This document shows positions 13,801 to 25,695 of a DNA stretch of 64,000 nt, in pieces. Numbering within the stretch: position 1 is the stretch's first letter; each line of letters starts with the position of its first letter. Under the pieces are notes generated by a model. The model saw only the letters and a list, made by a program, of their open reading frames with translations, did not search any database and was not told the DNA's origin. The translations under genes and the position numbers were made by a program. The DNA is from Prostheceraeus crozeri (lineage: Eukaryota; Platyhelminthes; Polycladida; Euryleptidae), in NCBI GenBank assembly GCA_907163375.1, contig CAJQUW010006319.1:102715-166714 (forward strand), given 5' to 3'.

Positions 13801-14477
13801 AACCCTAACCACAATAACCCTAACCCTAACTCCAAACCTAATTCTAACCCTAGCGCCAACCCTAACCACAATAACCCTAACCCTAACACTAACCACAACA
13901 ACCTTAACCCTAACCACAATTACCCTAACCCTAGACCTAACCCTAGCCCTAACTCCAACCCTAATCCTAACCCTTGCCCCAACCCTAACCACAATAACCC
14001 TAACCCAAACCCTAACCACAATAACCCTAACCCTAACCACAACAACCCTAGTCCTAGCCACACTAACCCTAACCCTAAACCTAACCCTAACCACAATAAT
14101 TCTAACCCTAACCCTAGAGAGTTAACGGCGAATTTCGGATGTTTTGGGCTGTAGAGCGAAAACGAAGCATCCGATTGGAAAACGGAGGGCAGATTCGGAT
14201 TGAGAGTCAAATTCTTTATCGGCATGGCAAATTTGAAAGCCATTGCAGAGGAAATTTTTTCCTAAAATAACCCTAACCACAATGACCCCAACCTTAGCCC
14301 TAACCCCAACCATAACCCCAACCCTAACCCTAACCCTATCCACAATAACCCTAGCCCGAACCCTAACCACAATATCCCTAACCCTAACCCCTATCCTAAC
14401 CACAATAATCCTAACCATTGTCCTAACCCTAACCACAATTACCCTAACCCTAGCCACAATAACACTAACCCTAGAAA
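10890..14477 (+). repeat. Satellite block with 1.8-kb higher-order pair
   Basis: Cores start at 10890, 11323, 11848, 12149, 12515, 12791, 13114, 13651 and 14121. Units 11323 and 13114 (525 and 537 bp, the longest in the window) share the same spacer, with a 12-bp AACCATAACCCC duplication in the second. Offset is 1,803 bp at the 11848/13651 pair. Inside unit 13651 the sequence leaves the 11848-type spacer and continues as the spacer of unit 12149, after which the offset is 1,606 bp. One core plus some spacer, 197 bp in all, is therefore missing from the second copy. Core 10890 begins GGTATTGGCAAA, a decayed GTTAACGGCGAA. Confidence 0.87.
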
Positions 14478-16002
14478 GTTAATGGCAAACTTGGGGTGTT
14501 TTGGGCTGTAGAGCGAAAACGAAGCATCCGATGGGAAAAATGGAGAGCAGATTCGGATTCAGAGTCAAATTCTATGTCGGCATGGGAAGTTTGAAAGCCA
14601 TGGCCTAGGAAAAATGTTTTCCTAAAAGAACCCTAACCACAATAACCCTAACCCTAGCCCTAATCCCAAACCTAACCCTAGCCCTACCCACAATAACCCT
14701 AGCCCCAACCCTAACCCTAACCACAAAACCCTAACCACAATAACCCTAACCCTAGCCCTAACCCAAACCACAATAACCCTAACCACAACCCTAGCCCTAA
14801 CCCTAACCACAACAACCCCAACCCTAACACTAACCCTAACCGCAATGACCCTAGCCCTAACCCCAACCCTAAACCTATACACAACAACCCTAACCCTAAC
14901 CTCAACCACAATAACCCTACCCCTAACCACAATAACCCTAGCCCTAACACCAACTCTAACAACAGTAACCCTAACCCTAGCCCTAACCCTAGAGAGTTAA
15001 CGGCGAACTTGGGATGTATTGGGCTGTAGAGCGAAGACGAAGCATCCGATGGGAAAACGGAGGGCAGATTCGGATTGAGAGTCAAATTCTATATCGGCAT
15101 GGCAAATTTGAAAGCCATGGGAGATGAAATTTTTTTTCGTAAAATAACCCTAACCACAATAACCCTAACCCTAAAACCTAACCCTAGACCTAACCCTAGC
15201 CCTAACTCCAACCCTAATCCTAACCCTAGCCCAAACCCTAACCACAGTAACCCTAACCCTAACCCAAACCCTAACCACAATAACACTAACCCTAACCACA
15301 ACAACCCTAGCCCAAGCCACAATAACCCTAACCCTAAACTTAACCCTAACCACAATAATTCTAACCCTAACCCTAGAGAGTTAACGGCGAATTTGGGATT
15401 TTTTTGGCTGTAGAGCGAAAACGAAGCATCCGATGGGAAAACGGAGGGCAGATTCGGATTGAGAGTCAAATTCTATATCGGCATGGCAAATTTGAAAGCC
15501 ATTGCAGAGGAAATTTTTTTCCTAAAATAACCCTAACCACAATGACCCTAACCCTAGCCCCAACCCCAACCCTAACCCTACCCACAATAACCCTAGCCCC
15601 AACCCTAACCACAATATCCCTAACCGTAACCCCTACCCTAACCACAATAACCCTAACCATAGTCCTAAGCCTCACCACAATTACCCTAACCCTAGCCACA
15701 ATAATCCTAACCCTAACCCTAGAAAGTTAATGTTAAACTTGGGGTGTTTTGGGCTGTAGAGCGAAAACCAAGCATCCGATGGGAACACGGAGGGCAGATT
15801 CGGATTCAGAGTGAAATTCTATATCGGCATGGTAAATTTGAAAGCCTTGGGAGAGGAAATTTTTTTTCCTAAAATAACCCCATCCTAACCCTAAGCCTAA
15901 CCCTAGCCCCAACGACAACCCTAACCCTAGCCACGAAAACCCTAACCCTAACCACAACAACCTTAACCCTAACCCTATCCACAATAACCCCAGCCCTAGA
16001 GA
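14478..16002 (+). repeat. Satellite block, subfamily IV and I/III units
   Basis: Cores start at 14478, 14996, 15380 and 15726. Unit 14478 is subfamily IV: its core begins GTTAATGGCAAAC, ends CATGGCCTAGGAAAAATG and its 518-bp length includes a spacer with CTATACACAACAACC. The same type recurs at 18247 and 24795. Unit 15726 is subfamily III. The set 15380-16002 is copied at 21770-22397 at an offset of 6,390-6,396 bp. Confidence 0.87.
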
Positions 16003-16531
16003 GTTAACGGCGAACTTGGGATGTTTTGGGCTGTAGAGCGAAAATGAAGCATCGGATGGGAAAACGGAGGGCAGATTCGGATTCAGAGTCAAATTCTATA
16101 TCGGCATGGTAAATTTGAAAGCCATGGGAGAGGGAGATTTTTTTTCCTAAATAACCCTAACCCTAACCACAATAACCCTAGCCACAACAACCTTAACCCT
16201 AACCCCAACCCTAACCAAAATAAACCTAACCCTAATTCTAGAGAGTTAACGGCGAATTTGGGATGTTTTATGCTGTACAGCAAAAACGAAGCATCCGATG
16301 GGAAAACGGAGGGCAGATTCGGATTGAGAGCCAAATTCTATATCGGCATGGTAAATTTGACAGCCATGGGAGAGGAAAATATTTCTCCCAAAATAACCCT
16401 AACCCTAGCCTTAACCCTACCCATAACCACAATAACCCTAACCCCAACCGCAATAACCCTAGCCGTAACCGCAACAACCTTAACCCTAACCCCAACCCTA
16501 ACCAAAATAACCCTAACACTAATTCTAGAGA

Positions 16532-16681
16532 GTTAACGGCGAACCTGGGATGTTTTGGGCTGTAGAGCGAAAACGAAGCATCCGATGGGAAAACGGAGGG
16601 CAGATTCGGATTGAGAGTCAAATTCCATATCGGCTTGGCAAATTTGAAAGCCATTGGAGAGGAAATTTTTTTTCCTAAAAT
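16532..16681 (+). repeat. Representative satellite core (about 150 bp)
   Basis: This is a clean example of the non-telomeric core. It starts GTTAACGGCGAA, has TGGGATGTTTTGGGCTGTAG, then GCGAAAACGAAGCATCCGAT, CGGAGGGCAGATTCGG, GAGAGTCAAATTC, and ends with an A/T dyad and CCTAAAATA. The GAGAGT at 16,613 repeats the GAGAGT at the spacer/core junction (16,528) 85 bp upstream. About eight CpGs are present, far denser than in the spacers. I do not recognise it as part of any named satellite, SINE or gene. Confidence 0.9.
16660..16676. other. A/T dyad at the core 3' end
   Basis: AGGAAATTTTTTTTCCT is an inverted repeat with 6-bp arms (AGGAAA/TTTCCT) around a T run. It closes the core in most subfamily I and III units, with the A+T run usually 9 to 11 bp long. 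In subfamily II the right arm becomes TTTTCTCCC and the symmetry is weaker. It could be a bent or nucleosome-excluding segment or a protein site. Function is inference only. Confidence 0.6.
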
Positions 16682-19003
16682 AACCCTAACCACAATGACC
16701 CTAACCCTAGCCCTAACCCCAACCCTAACCCTAACCCTACCCACAATAACCCTAGCCCCAACCCTAACCCTACCCACAACAACCCTAGCTCCAACCCTAA
16801 CCCTAACCACAATATCCCTAACCCTAACCCCTACCCAAACCACAATAACCCTAACCCTAGTCCTAACCCTAACCACAATTACCCTAACCCTAGCCACAAT
16901 AACCCTAACCCTAACCACAACAACCTTAACCCTAACCCTATCCACAATAACCCAAGCCCTAGAGAGTTAATGGCGAACTTAGGATGTTTTGGGCTGTAGA
17001 GCGAAAACGAAGGATCCGATGGGAAAACGGAGGGCAGATTCGGATTCAGAGTGAAATTCTATATCGGCATTGTAAATTTGAAAGCCGTGGGAGAGGAAAT
17101 TTTTTTCCTAAAATAACCCCACCCTAACCCTAGCCCTACCCCTAACCCTAACCCTAGCCCTAGCCCCAACCCCAACCCTAGCCACAATAACCCTAACCCT
17201 AACCACAACAATCTTAACCCTAACCCTATCCACAATAACCCCAGCCCTAGAGAGTTAACGGCGAATATGGGATGTTTTTGGCTGTAGAGCTAAAATGAAG
17301 CATCGGATGGGAAAACGGAGGGCAGATTCGGATTCAGAGTCAAATTCTATATCGGCATGGTAAATTTGAAAGCCATGGCAGAGGGAAATTTTTTTCCTAA
17401 AATAACCCTAACCCTAACCACAATAACCCCAGCCACAACAACCTTAACCCTAACCAAAATAAACCTAACCCTAATTCTAGAGAGTTAACGGCGAACCTGG
17501 GATGTTTTGGGCTGTAGAGCGAAAACGAAGCATCCGATGGGAAAACGGAGGGCAGATCCGGATTGAGAGTCAAATTCAATATCGGCATGGTAAATTTGAA
17601 AGCCATGGGAGAGGAAAAATTTTTTCCTAAAATAACCCTAACCACAATAACCCTAACCCTAGACCTAACCCTAGCCATAACCCAACCCTAACCCTAGCCC
17701 TAACCCTAACCACAATAACCCTAACCCTAACCCAATTCCTAACCACAATAACCATAACCCTAGACCTAACCCTAGCCCTAACTCCAAACCTAATCCTAAC
17801 CCTAGCCCTAACCCTAACCACAATAACCCTAACCCTAACACTAACCACAACAACCTTAACCCTAACCACAATTACCCTAACCCTAACCCTAATTCTAGAG
17901 AGTTAACGGCGAACCTGGGATGTTTTGGGCTGTAGAGCGAAAACGAAGCATCCGATGGGAAAACGGAGGGCAGATTCGGATTGAGAGTCAAATTCTATAT
18001 CGGCATGGCAAATTTGAAAGCCATTGCAGAGGAAACTTTTTCCTAAAATAACCCTAACCACAATGACCTCAACCCTAACCTCAACCCCAACCCTAACCCT
18101 AACCCTACCCACAATAACCCTAGACCGAACCCTAACCACAATATCCCTAACCCTAACCCCTATCCTAACCACAATAATCCTAACCATTGTCCTAACCCTA
18201 ACCACAATTACCCTAACCCTAGCCACAATAACCCTAACCCTAGAAAGTTAATGGCAAACTTGGGGTGTTTTGGGCTGTAGAGCGAAAACGAAGCATCCGA
18301 TGGGAAAATGGAGAGCAGATTCGGATTCAGAGTCAAATTCTATGTCGGCATGGAAAGTTTGAAAGCCATGGCCTAGGAAAAATGTTTTCCTAAAATAACC
18401 CTAACCACAATAACCCTAACCCTAGCCCTAATCCCAAACCTAACCCTAGCCCTACCCACAATAACCCTAACCACAAAACCCTAACCACAATAACCCCAAC
18501 CCTAGCCCTAACCAAAACCACAATAACCCTAACCACAACCCTAGCCCTAACCCCAACCCTAACCCTATACACAACAACCCTAACCCTAACCTCAACCACA
18601 ATAACCCTAACCCTAACCACAATAACCCTAGCCCTAACACCAACTCTAACAACAGTAACCCTAACCCTAGCCCTAACCCTAGAGAGTTAACGGCGAACTT
18701 GGGATGTTTTTGGGCCGTAGAGCGAAGACGAAGCATCGGATGGGAAAACGGAGGGCAGATTTGGATTCAGAGTCAAATTCTATATCGGCATGGCAAATTT
18801 GAAAGCCATGGAAGAGGAAATTTTTTTTCCTAAAATAACCCTAACCACAATAACCCTAACCCTAGACCTAACCCTAGCCCTAACTCCAAACCTAATTCTA
18901 ACCCTAGCCCCAACCCTAACCACAATAACCCTAACCCTAACACTAACCACAACAACCTTAACGCTAACCACAATTACCCTAACCCTAACCCTAATTCTAG
19001 AGA

Positions 19004-20703
19004 GTTAACGGCGAACCTGGGATGTTTTGGGCTGTAGAGCGAAAACGAAGCATCCGATGGGAAAACGGAGGGCAGATTCGGATTGAGAGTCAAATTCTAT
19101 ATCGGCATGGTAAATTTGAAAGCCATGGGAGAGGAAAATTTTTTTCCTAAAATAACCCTAACCACGATTACCCTAACCCTAGACCTAACCCTAGCCATAA
19201 CCCAACCCTAACCCTACCCCCAACCCTAACCACAATAACCCTAACCCTAAACCTAACCCTAACCACAATAATTCTAACCCTAACCCTAGAGAGTTAACGG
19301 CGAATTTCGGATGTTTTGGGCTGTAGAGCGAAAACGAAGCATCCGATTGGAAAACGGAGGGCAGATTCGGATTGAGAGTCAAATTCTATATCGGCATGGC
19401 AAATTTGAAAGCCATTGCAGAGGAAATTTTTTCCTAAAATAACCCTAACCACAATGACCCTAACCCTAGCCACAAAAACCCTAACCCTAACCACAACAAC
19501 CTTAACCCTAACCCTATCCACAATAACCCCAGCCCCAGAGAGTTAACGGCGAACTTGGAATGTTTTGGGCTGTAGAGCGAAAATGAAGCATCGGATGGGA
19601 AAACGGAGGGCAGATTCGGATTCAGAGTCAAATTCTATATCGGCATGGTAAATTTGAAAGCCATGGGAGAGGGAGATTTTTTTCCTAAATAACCCTAACC
19701 CTAACCACAATAACCCTAGCCACAACAACCTTAACCCTAACCCCAACCCTAACCAAAATAAACCTAACCCTAATTCTAGAGAGTTAACGGCGAATTTGGG
19801 ATGTTTTATGCTGTACAGCAAAAATGAAGCATCCGATGGGAAAACGGAGGGCAGATTCGGATTGAGAGCCAAATTCTATATCGGCATGGTAAATTTGACA
19901 GCCATGGGAGAGGAAAATATTTCTCCCAAAATAACCCTAACCCTAGCCTTAACCCTACCCATAACCACAATAACCCTAACCCCAACCGCAATAACCCTAG
20001 CCGTAACCGCAACAACCTTAACCCTAACCCCAACCCTAACCAAAATAACCCTAACACTAATTCTAGAGAGTTAACGGCGAACCTGGGATGTTTTGGGCTG
20101 TAGAGCGAAAACGAAGCATCCGATGGGAAAACGGAGGGCAGATTCGGATTGAGAGTCAAATTCTATATCGGCATGGCAAATTTGAAAGCCATTGCAGAGG
20201 AAATTTTTTTCCTAAAATAACCCTAACCACAATGACCCTAACCCTAGCCCCAACCCCAACCCTAACCCTAACCACAATAACCCTAGCCCTAGCCCTAACC
20301 ACAATAACCCCAACCCTAACTCCACCTCTAACCCTAACCACAATAACCCTAACCCTAGTCCTAACCCTAACCACAATAACCCTACCCTAACCCTAACCAC
20401 AATAACCCTAACCCTAACCCTAGAAAGTTAATGTTAAACTTGGGGTGTTTTGGGCTGTAGAGCGAAAACCAAGCATCCGATGGGAACACGGAGGGCAGAT
20501 TCGGATTCAGAGTGAAATTCTATATCGGCATGGTAAATTTGAAAGCCGTGGGAGAGGAAATTTTTTTTCCTAAAATAACCCCACCCTAACCCTAAGCCTA
20601 ACCCTAGCCCCAACGACAACCCTAACCCTAGCCACAAAAACCCTAACCCTAACCACAACAACCTTAACCCTAACCCTATCCACAATAACCCCAGCCCTAG
20701 AGA
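19004..20703 (+). repeat. First copy of a 1,700-bp tandem higher-order repeat
   Basis: Six cores start at 19004, 19293, 19542, 19783, 20070 and 20427. The first five pair with 20704, 20993, 21242, 21483 and 21770, each exactly 1,700 bp downstream; the sixth pairs at 1,695 bp. Base identity is very high across about 19,040-20,245, including private variants such as CCACGATTACC, CCTACCCCCAACC and AGCCCCAGAGAG. The spacer after unit 20070 differs between copies. The exact spacing and near identity indicate a recent tandem duplication. Confidence 0.92.
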
Positions 20704-22397
20704 GTTAACGGCGAACTTGGGATGTTTTGGGCTGTAGAGCGAAAATGAAGCATCCGATGGGAAAACGGAGGGCAGATTCGGATTGAGAGTCAAATTCTAT
20801 ATCGGCATGGTAAATTTGAAAGCCATGGGAGAGGAAAATTTTTTTCCTAAAATAACCCTAACCACGATTACCCTAACCCTAGACCTAACCCTAGCCATAA
20901 CCCAACCCTAACCCTACCCCCAACCCTAACCACAATAACCCTAACCCTAAACCTAACCCTAACCACAATAACCCTAACCCTAACCCTAGAGAGTTAACGG
21001 CGAAGTTGGGATGTTTTGGGCTGTAGAGCGAAAACGAAGCATCCGATTGGAAAACGGAGGGCAGATTCGGATTGAGAGTCAAATTCTATATCGGCATGGC
21101 AAATTTGAAAGCCATTGCAGAGGAAATTTTTTCCTAAAATAACCCTAACCACAATGACCCTAACCCTAGCCACAAAAACACTAACCCTAACCACAACAAC
21201 CTTAACCCTAACCCTATCCACAATAACCCCAGCCCCAGAGAGTTAACGGCGAACTTGGAATGTTTTGGGCTGTAGAGCGAAAATGAAGCATCGGATGGGA
21301 AAACGGAGGGCAGATTCGGATTCAGAGTCAAATTCTATATCGGCATGGTAAATTTGAAAGCCATGGGAGAGGGAGATTTTTTTCCTAAATAACCCTAACC
21401 CTAACCACAATAACCCTAGCCACAACAACCTTAACCCTAACCCCAACCCTAACCAAAATAAACCTAACCCTAATTCTAGAGAGTTAACGGCGAATTTGGG
21501 ATGTTTTATGCTGTACAGCAAAAATGAAGCATCCGATGGGAAAACGGAGGGCAGATTCGGATTGAGAGCCAAATTCTATATCGGCATGGTAAATTTGACA
21601 GCCATGGGAGAGGAAAATATTTCTCCCAAAATAACCCTAACCCTAGCCTTAACCCTACCCATAACCACAATAACCCTAACCCCAACCGCAATAACCCTAG
21701 CCGTAACCGCAACAACCTTAACCCTAACCCCAACCCTAACCAAAATAACCCTAACACTAATTCTAGAGAGTTAACGGCGAACCTGGGATGTTTTGGGCTG
21801 TAGAGCGAAAACGAAGCATCCGATGGGAAAACGGAGGGCAGATTCGGATTGAGAGTCAAATTCTATATCGGCATGGCAAATTTGAAAGCCATTGCAGAGG
21901 AAATTTTTTTCCTAAAATAACCCTAACCACAATGACCCTAACCCTAGCCCTAACCCCAACCCTAACCCTAACCCTACCCACAATAACCCTAGCCCCAACC
22001 CTAACCACAATATCCCTAACCGTAACCCCTACCCTAACCACAATAACCCTAACCATAGTCCTAAGCCTCACCACAATTACCCTAACCCTAGCCACAATAA
22101 TCCTAACCCTAACCCTAGAAAGTTAATGTTAAACTTGGGGTGTTTTGGGCTGTAGAGCGAAAACGAAGCATCCGATGGGAAAACGGAGGGCAGATTCGGA
22201 TTCAGAGTCAAATTCTATATCGGCATGGTAAATTTGAAAGCCGTGGGAGAGGAAATTTTTTTCCTAAAATAACCCCACCCTAACCCTAAGCCTAACCCTA
22301 GCCCCAACGACAACCCTAACCCTAGCCACAAAAACCCTAACCCTAACCACAACAACCCTAACCCTAACCCTATCCACAATAACCCCAGCCCTAGAGA
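20704..22397 (+). repeat. Second copy of the 1,700-bp tandem higher-order repeat
   Basis: Cores start at 20704, 20993, 21242, 21483, 21770 and 22122. The copy follows the first directly. It differs from it by scattered substitutions such as GCGAAGTTGGG for GCGAATTTCGG in unit 20993. From about 21,945 its spacer matches the unit at 15380 rather than the one at 20070, so the 3' part was probably exchanged with another copy. Confidence 0.9.
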
Positions 22398-25300
22398 GTT
22401 AACGGCGAACTTGGGATGTTTTGGGCTGTAGAGCGAAAATGAAGCATCGGATGGGAAAACGGAGGGCAGATTCGGATTCAGAGTCAAATTCTATATCGGC
22501 ATGGTAAATTTGAAAGCCATGGGAGAGGGAGATTTTTTTCCTAAATAACCCTAACCCTAACCACAATAACCCTAGCCACAACAACCTTAACCCTAACCCC
22601 AACCCTAACCAAAATAAACCTAACCCTAATTCTAGAGAGTTAACGGCGAATTTGGGATGTTTTATGCTGTACAGCAAAAACGAAGCATCCGATGGGAAAA
22701 CGGAGGGCAGATTCGGATTGAGAGCCAAATTCTATATCGGCATGGTAAATTTGACAGCCATGGGAGAGGAAAATATTTCTCCCAAAATAACCCTAACCCT
22801 AGCCTTAACCCTACCCATAACCACAATAACCCTAACCCCAACCGCAATAACCCTAGCCGTAACCGCAACAACCTTAACCCTAACCCCAACCCTAACCAAA
22901 ATAACCCTAACACTAATTCTAGAGAGTTAACGGCGAACCTGGGATGTTTTGGGCTGTAGAGCGAAAACGAAGCATCCGATGGGAAAACGGAGGGCAGATT
23001 CGGATTGAGAGTCAAATTCCATATCGGCTTGGCAAATTTGAAAGCCATTGGAGAGGAAATTTTTTTCCTAAAATAACCCTAACCACAATGACCCTAACCC
23101 TAGCCCTAACCCCAACCCTAACCCTAACCCTACCCACAATAACCCTAGCCCCAACCCTAACCCTACCCACAACAACCCTAGCTCCAACCCTAACCCTAAC
23201 CACAATATCCCTAACCCTAACCCCTACCCAAACCACAATAACCCTAACCCTAGTCCTAACCCTAACCACAATTACCCTAACCCTAGCCACAATAACCCTA
23301 ACCCTAACCACAACAATCTTAACCCTAACCCTATCCACAATAACCCCAGCCCTAGAGAGTTAACGGCGAATATGGGATGTTTTTGGCTGTAGAGCTAAAA
23401 TGAAGCATCGGATGGGAAAACGGAGGGCAGATTCGGATTCAGAGTCAAATTCTATATCGGCATGGTAAATTTAAAAGCCATGGCAGAGGGAAATTTTTTT
23501 CCTAAAATAACCCTAACCCTAACCACAATAACCCCAGCCACAACAACCTTAACCCTAACCAAAATAAACCTAACCCTAATTCTAGAGAGTTAACGGCGAA
23601 CCTGGGATGTTTTGGGCTGTAGAGCGAAAACGAAGCATCCGATGGGAAAACGGAGGGCAGATTCGGATTGAGAGTCAAATTCAATATCGGCATGGTAAAT
23701 TTGAAAGCCATGGGAGAGGAAAAATTTTTTCCTAAAATAACCCTAACCACAATAACCCTAACCCTAGACCTAACCCTAGCCATAACCCAACCCTAACCCT
23801 AGCCCTAACCCTAACCACAATAACCCTAACCCTAACCCAATTCCTAACCACAATAACCATAACCCTAGACCTAACCCTAGCCCTAACTCCAAACCTAATC
23901 CTAACCCTAGCCCCAACCCTAACCACAATAACCCTAACCCTAACACTAACCACAACAACCTTAACCCTAACCACAATTACCCTAACCCTAACCCTAATTC
24001 TAGAGAGTTAACGGCGAACCTGGGATGTTTTGGGCTGTAGAGCGAAAACGAAGCATCCGATGGGAAAACGGAGGGCAGATTCGGATTGAGAGTCAAATTC
24101 TATATCGGCATGGCAAATTTGAAAGCCATGGGAGAGGAAATTTTTTTTCCTAAAATAACCCTAACCACAATAACCCTAACCCTAGACCTAACCCTAGCCC
24201 TAACTCCAACCCTAATCCTAATCCTAGCCCCAACCCTAACCACAATAACCCTAACCCTAACCCAAACCCTAACCACAATAACACTAACCATAACCACAAC
24301 AACCCTAGTCCTAGCCACAATAACCCTAACCCTAGACCTAACCCTAACCACAACAACCCTAACCCTAACCTCAACCACAATAACCCTAACCCTATCCACA
24401 ATAACCCTAGCCCTAACACTAACCCTAACCCTAGCCCTAACCCTAAAGAGTTAACAGCGAACTTGGGATGTTTTGGGCTGTAGAGCGAAGACGAAGCATC
24501 CGATGGGAAAACGGAGGGCAGATTCGGATTGAGAGTCAAATTCTATATCGGCATGGCAAATTTGAAAGCCATTGCAGAGGAAATTTTTTCCTAAAATAAC
24601 CCTAACCACAATGACCCCAACCCTAGCCCTAACCCCAACCCTAACCCTAACCCTACCCACAATAACCCTAGACCGAACCCTAACCACAATATCCCTAACC
24701 CTAACTCCTATCCTAACCACAATAATCCTAACCATTGTCCTAACCCTAACCACAATTACCCTAACCCTAGCCACAATAACCCTAACCCTAGAAAGTCAAT
24801 GTCAAACTTGGGGTGTTTTGGGCTGTAGAGCGAAAACGAAGCATCCGATGGGAAAATGGAGAGCAGATTCGGATTCAGAGTCAAATTCTATGTCGGCATG
24901 GAAAGTTTGAAAGCCATGGCCTAGGAAAAATGTTTTCCTAAAATAACCCTAACCACAATAACCCTAACCCTAGCCCTAATCCCAAACCTAACCCTAGCCC
25001 TACCCACAATAACCCTAGCCCCAACCCTAACCCTAACCACAAAACCCTAACCACAATAACCCCAACCCTAGCCCTAACCCAAACCACAATAACCCTAACC
25101 ACAACCCTAGCCCTAACCCCAACCCTAACCCTATACACAACAACCCTAACCCTAACCCCAACCACAATAACCCTAACCCTAACCACAATAACCCTAGCCC
25201 TAACACCAACTCTAACAACAGTAACCCTAACCCTAGCCCTAACCCTAGAGAGTTAACGGCGAACTTGGGATTTTTTTGGGCTGTAGAGCGAAGACGAAGC

Positions 25301-25695
25301 ATCGGATGGGAAAACGGAGGGCAGATTCGGATTGAGAGTCAAATTCTATATCGGCATGGCAAATTTGAAAGCCATGGGAGAGGAAACTTTTTTTCCTAAA
25401 ATAACCCTAACCACAATAACCCTAACCCTAGACCTAACCCTAGTCCTAACTCCAACCCTAATCCTAACCCTAGCCCCAACCCTAACCACAATAACCCTAA
25501 CCCTAACCCAAACCCTAACCACAATAACACTAACCCTAACCACAACAACCCTAGTCCTAGCCACAATAACCCTAACCCTAGACCTAACCCTAACCACAAC
25601 AACCCTAACCCTAACCTTAACCACAATAACCCTAACCCTATCCACAATAACCCTAGCCCTAACACTAACCCTAACCCTAGCCCTAACCCTAAAGA
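22398..25695 (+). repeat. Satellite block duplicating 16,003-18,685 with one unit lost and one gained
   Basis: Cores start at 22398, 22639, 22926, 23359, 23589, 24007, 24450, 24795 and 25252. Relative to 16003-18686 the unit corresponding to 16966 is missing; the join falls in the shared spacer string ACCACAACAATCTTAACCC near 23,320. Conversely, unit 24007 carries a 443-bp form whose spacer has no match at that point in the first copy but matches unit 25252 at an offset of about 1,246 bp. Core 24795 starts GTCAATGTCAAAC, a private variant. Confidence 0.88.

Larger units (their letters stand above)
16003..19003 (+). repeat. Satellite block, donor or sister of 22,398-25,251
   Basis: Cores start at 16003, 16245, 16532, 16966, 17254, 17484, 17902, 18247 and 18686. 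Unit 16245 has a diagnostic TTTTATGCTGTACAGCAAAA in place of the usual GGGCTGTAGAGC, and GACAGCC in place of GATAGCC. That variant recurs at 19783, 21483 and 22639 and traces four related copies. From 16003 to 17902 the block aligns with 22398-24007 at offsets of 6,394 then 6,105 bp. The step is a 289-bp difference equal to unit 16966. The 17902 and 18247 units then match 24450 and 24795 at 6,548 bp. Confidence 0.88.
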
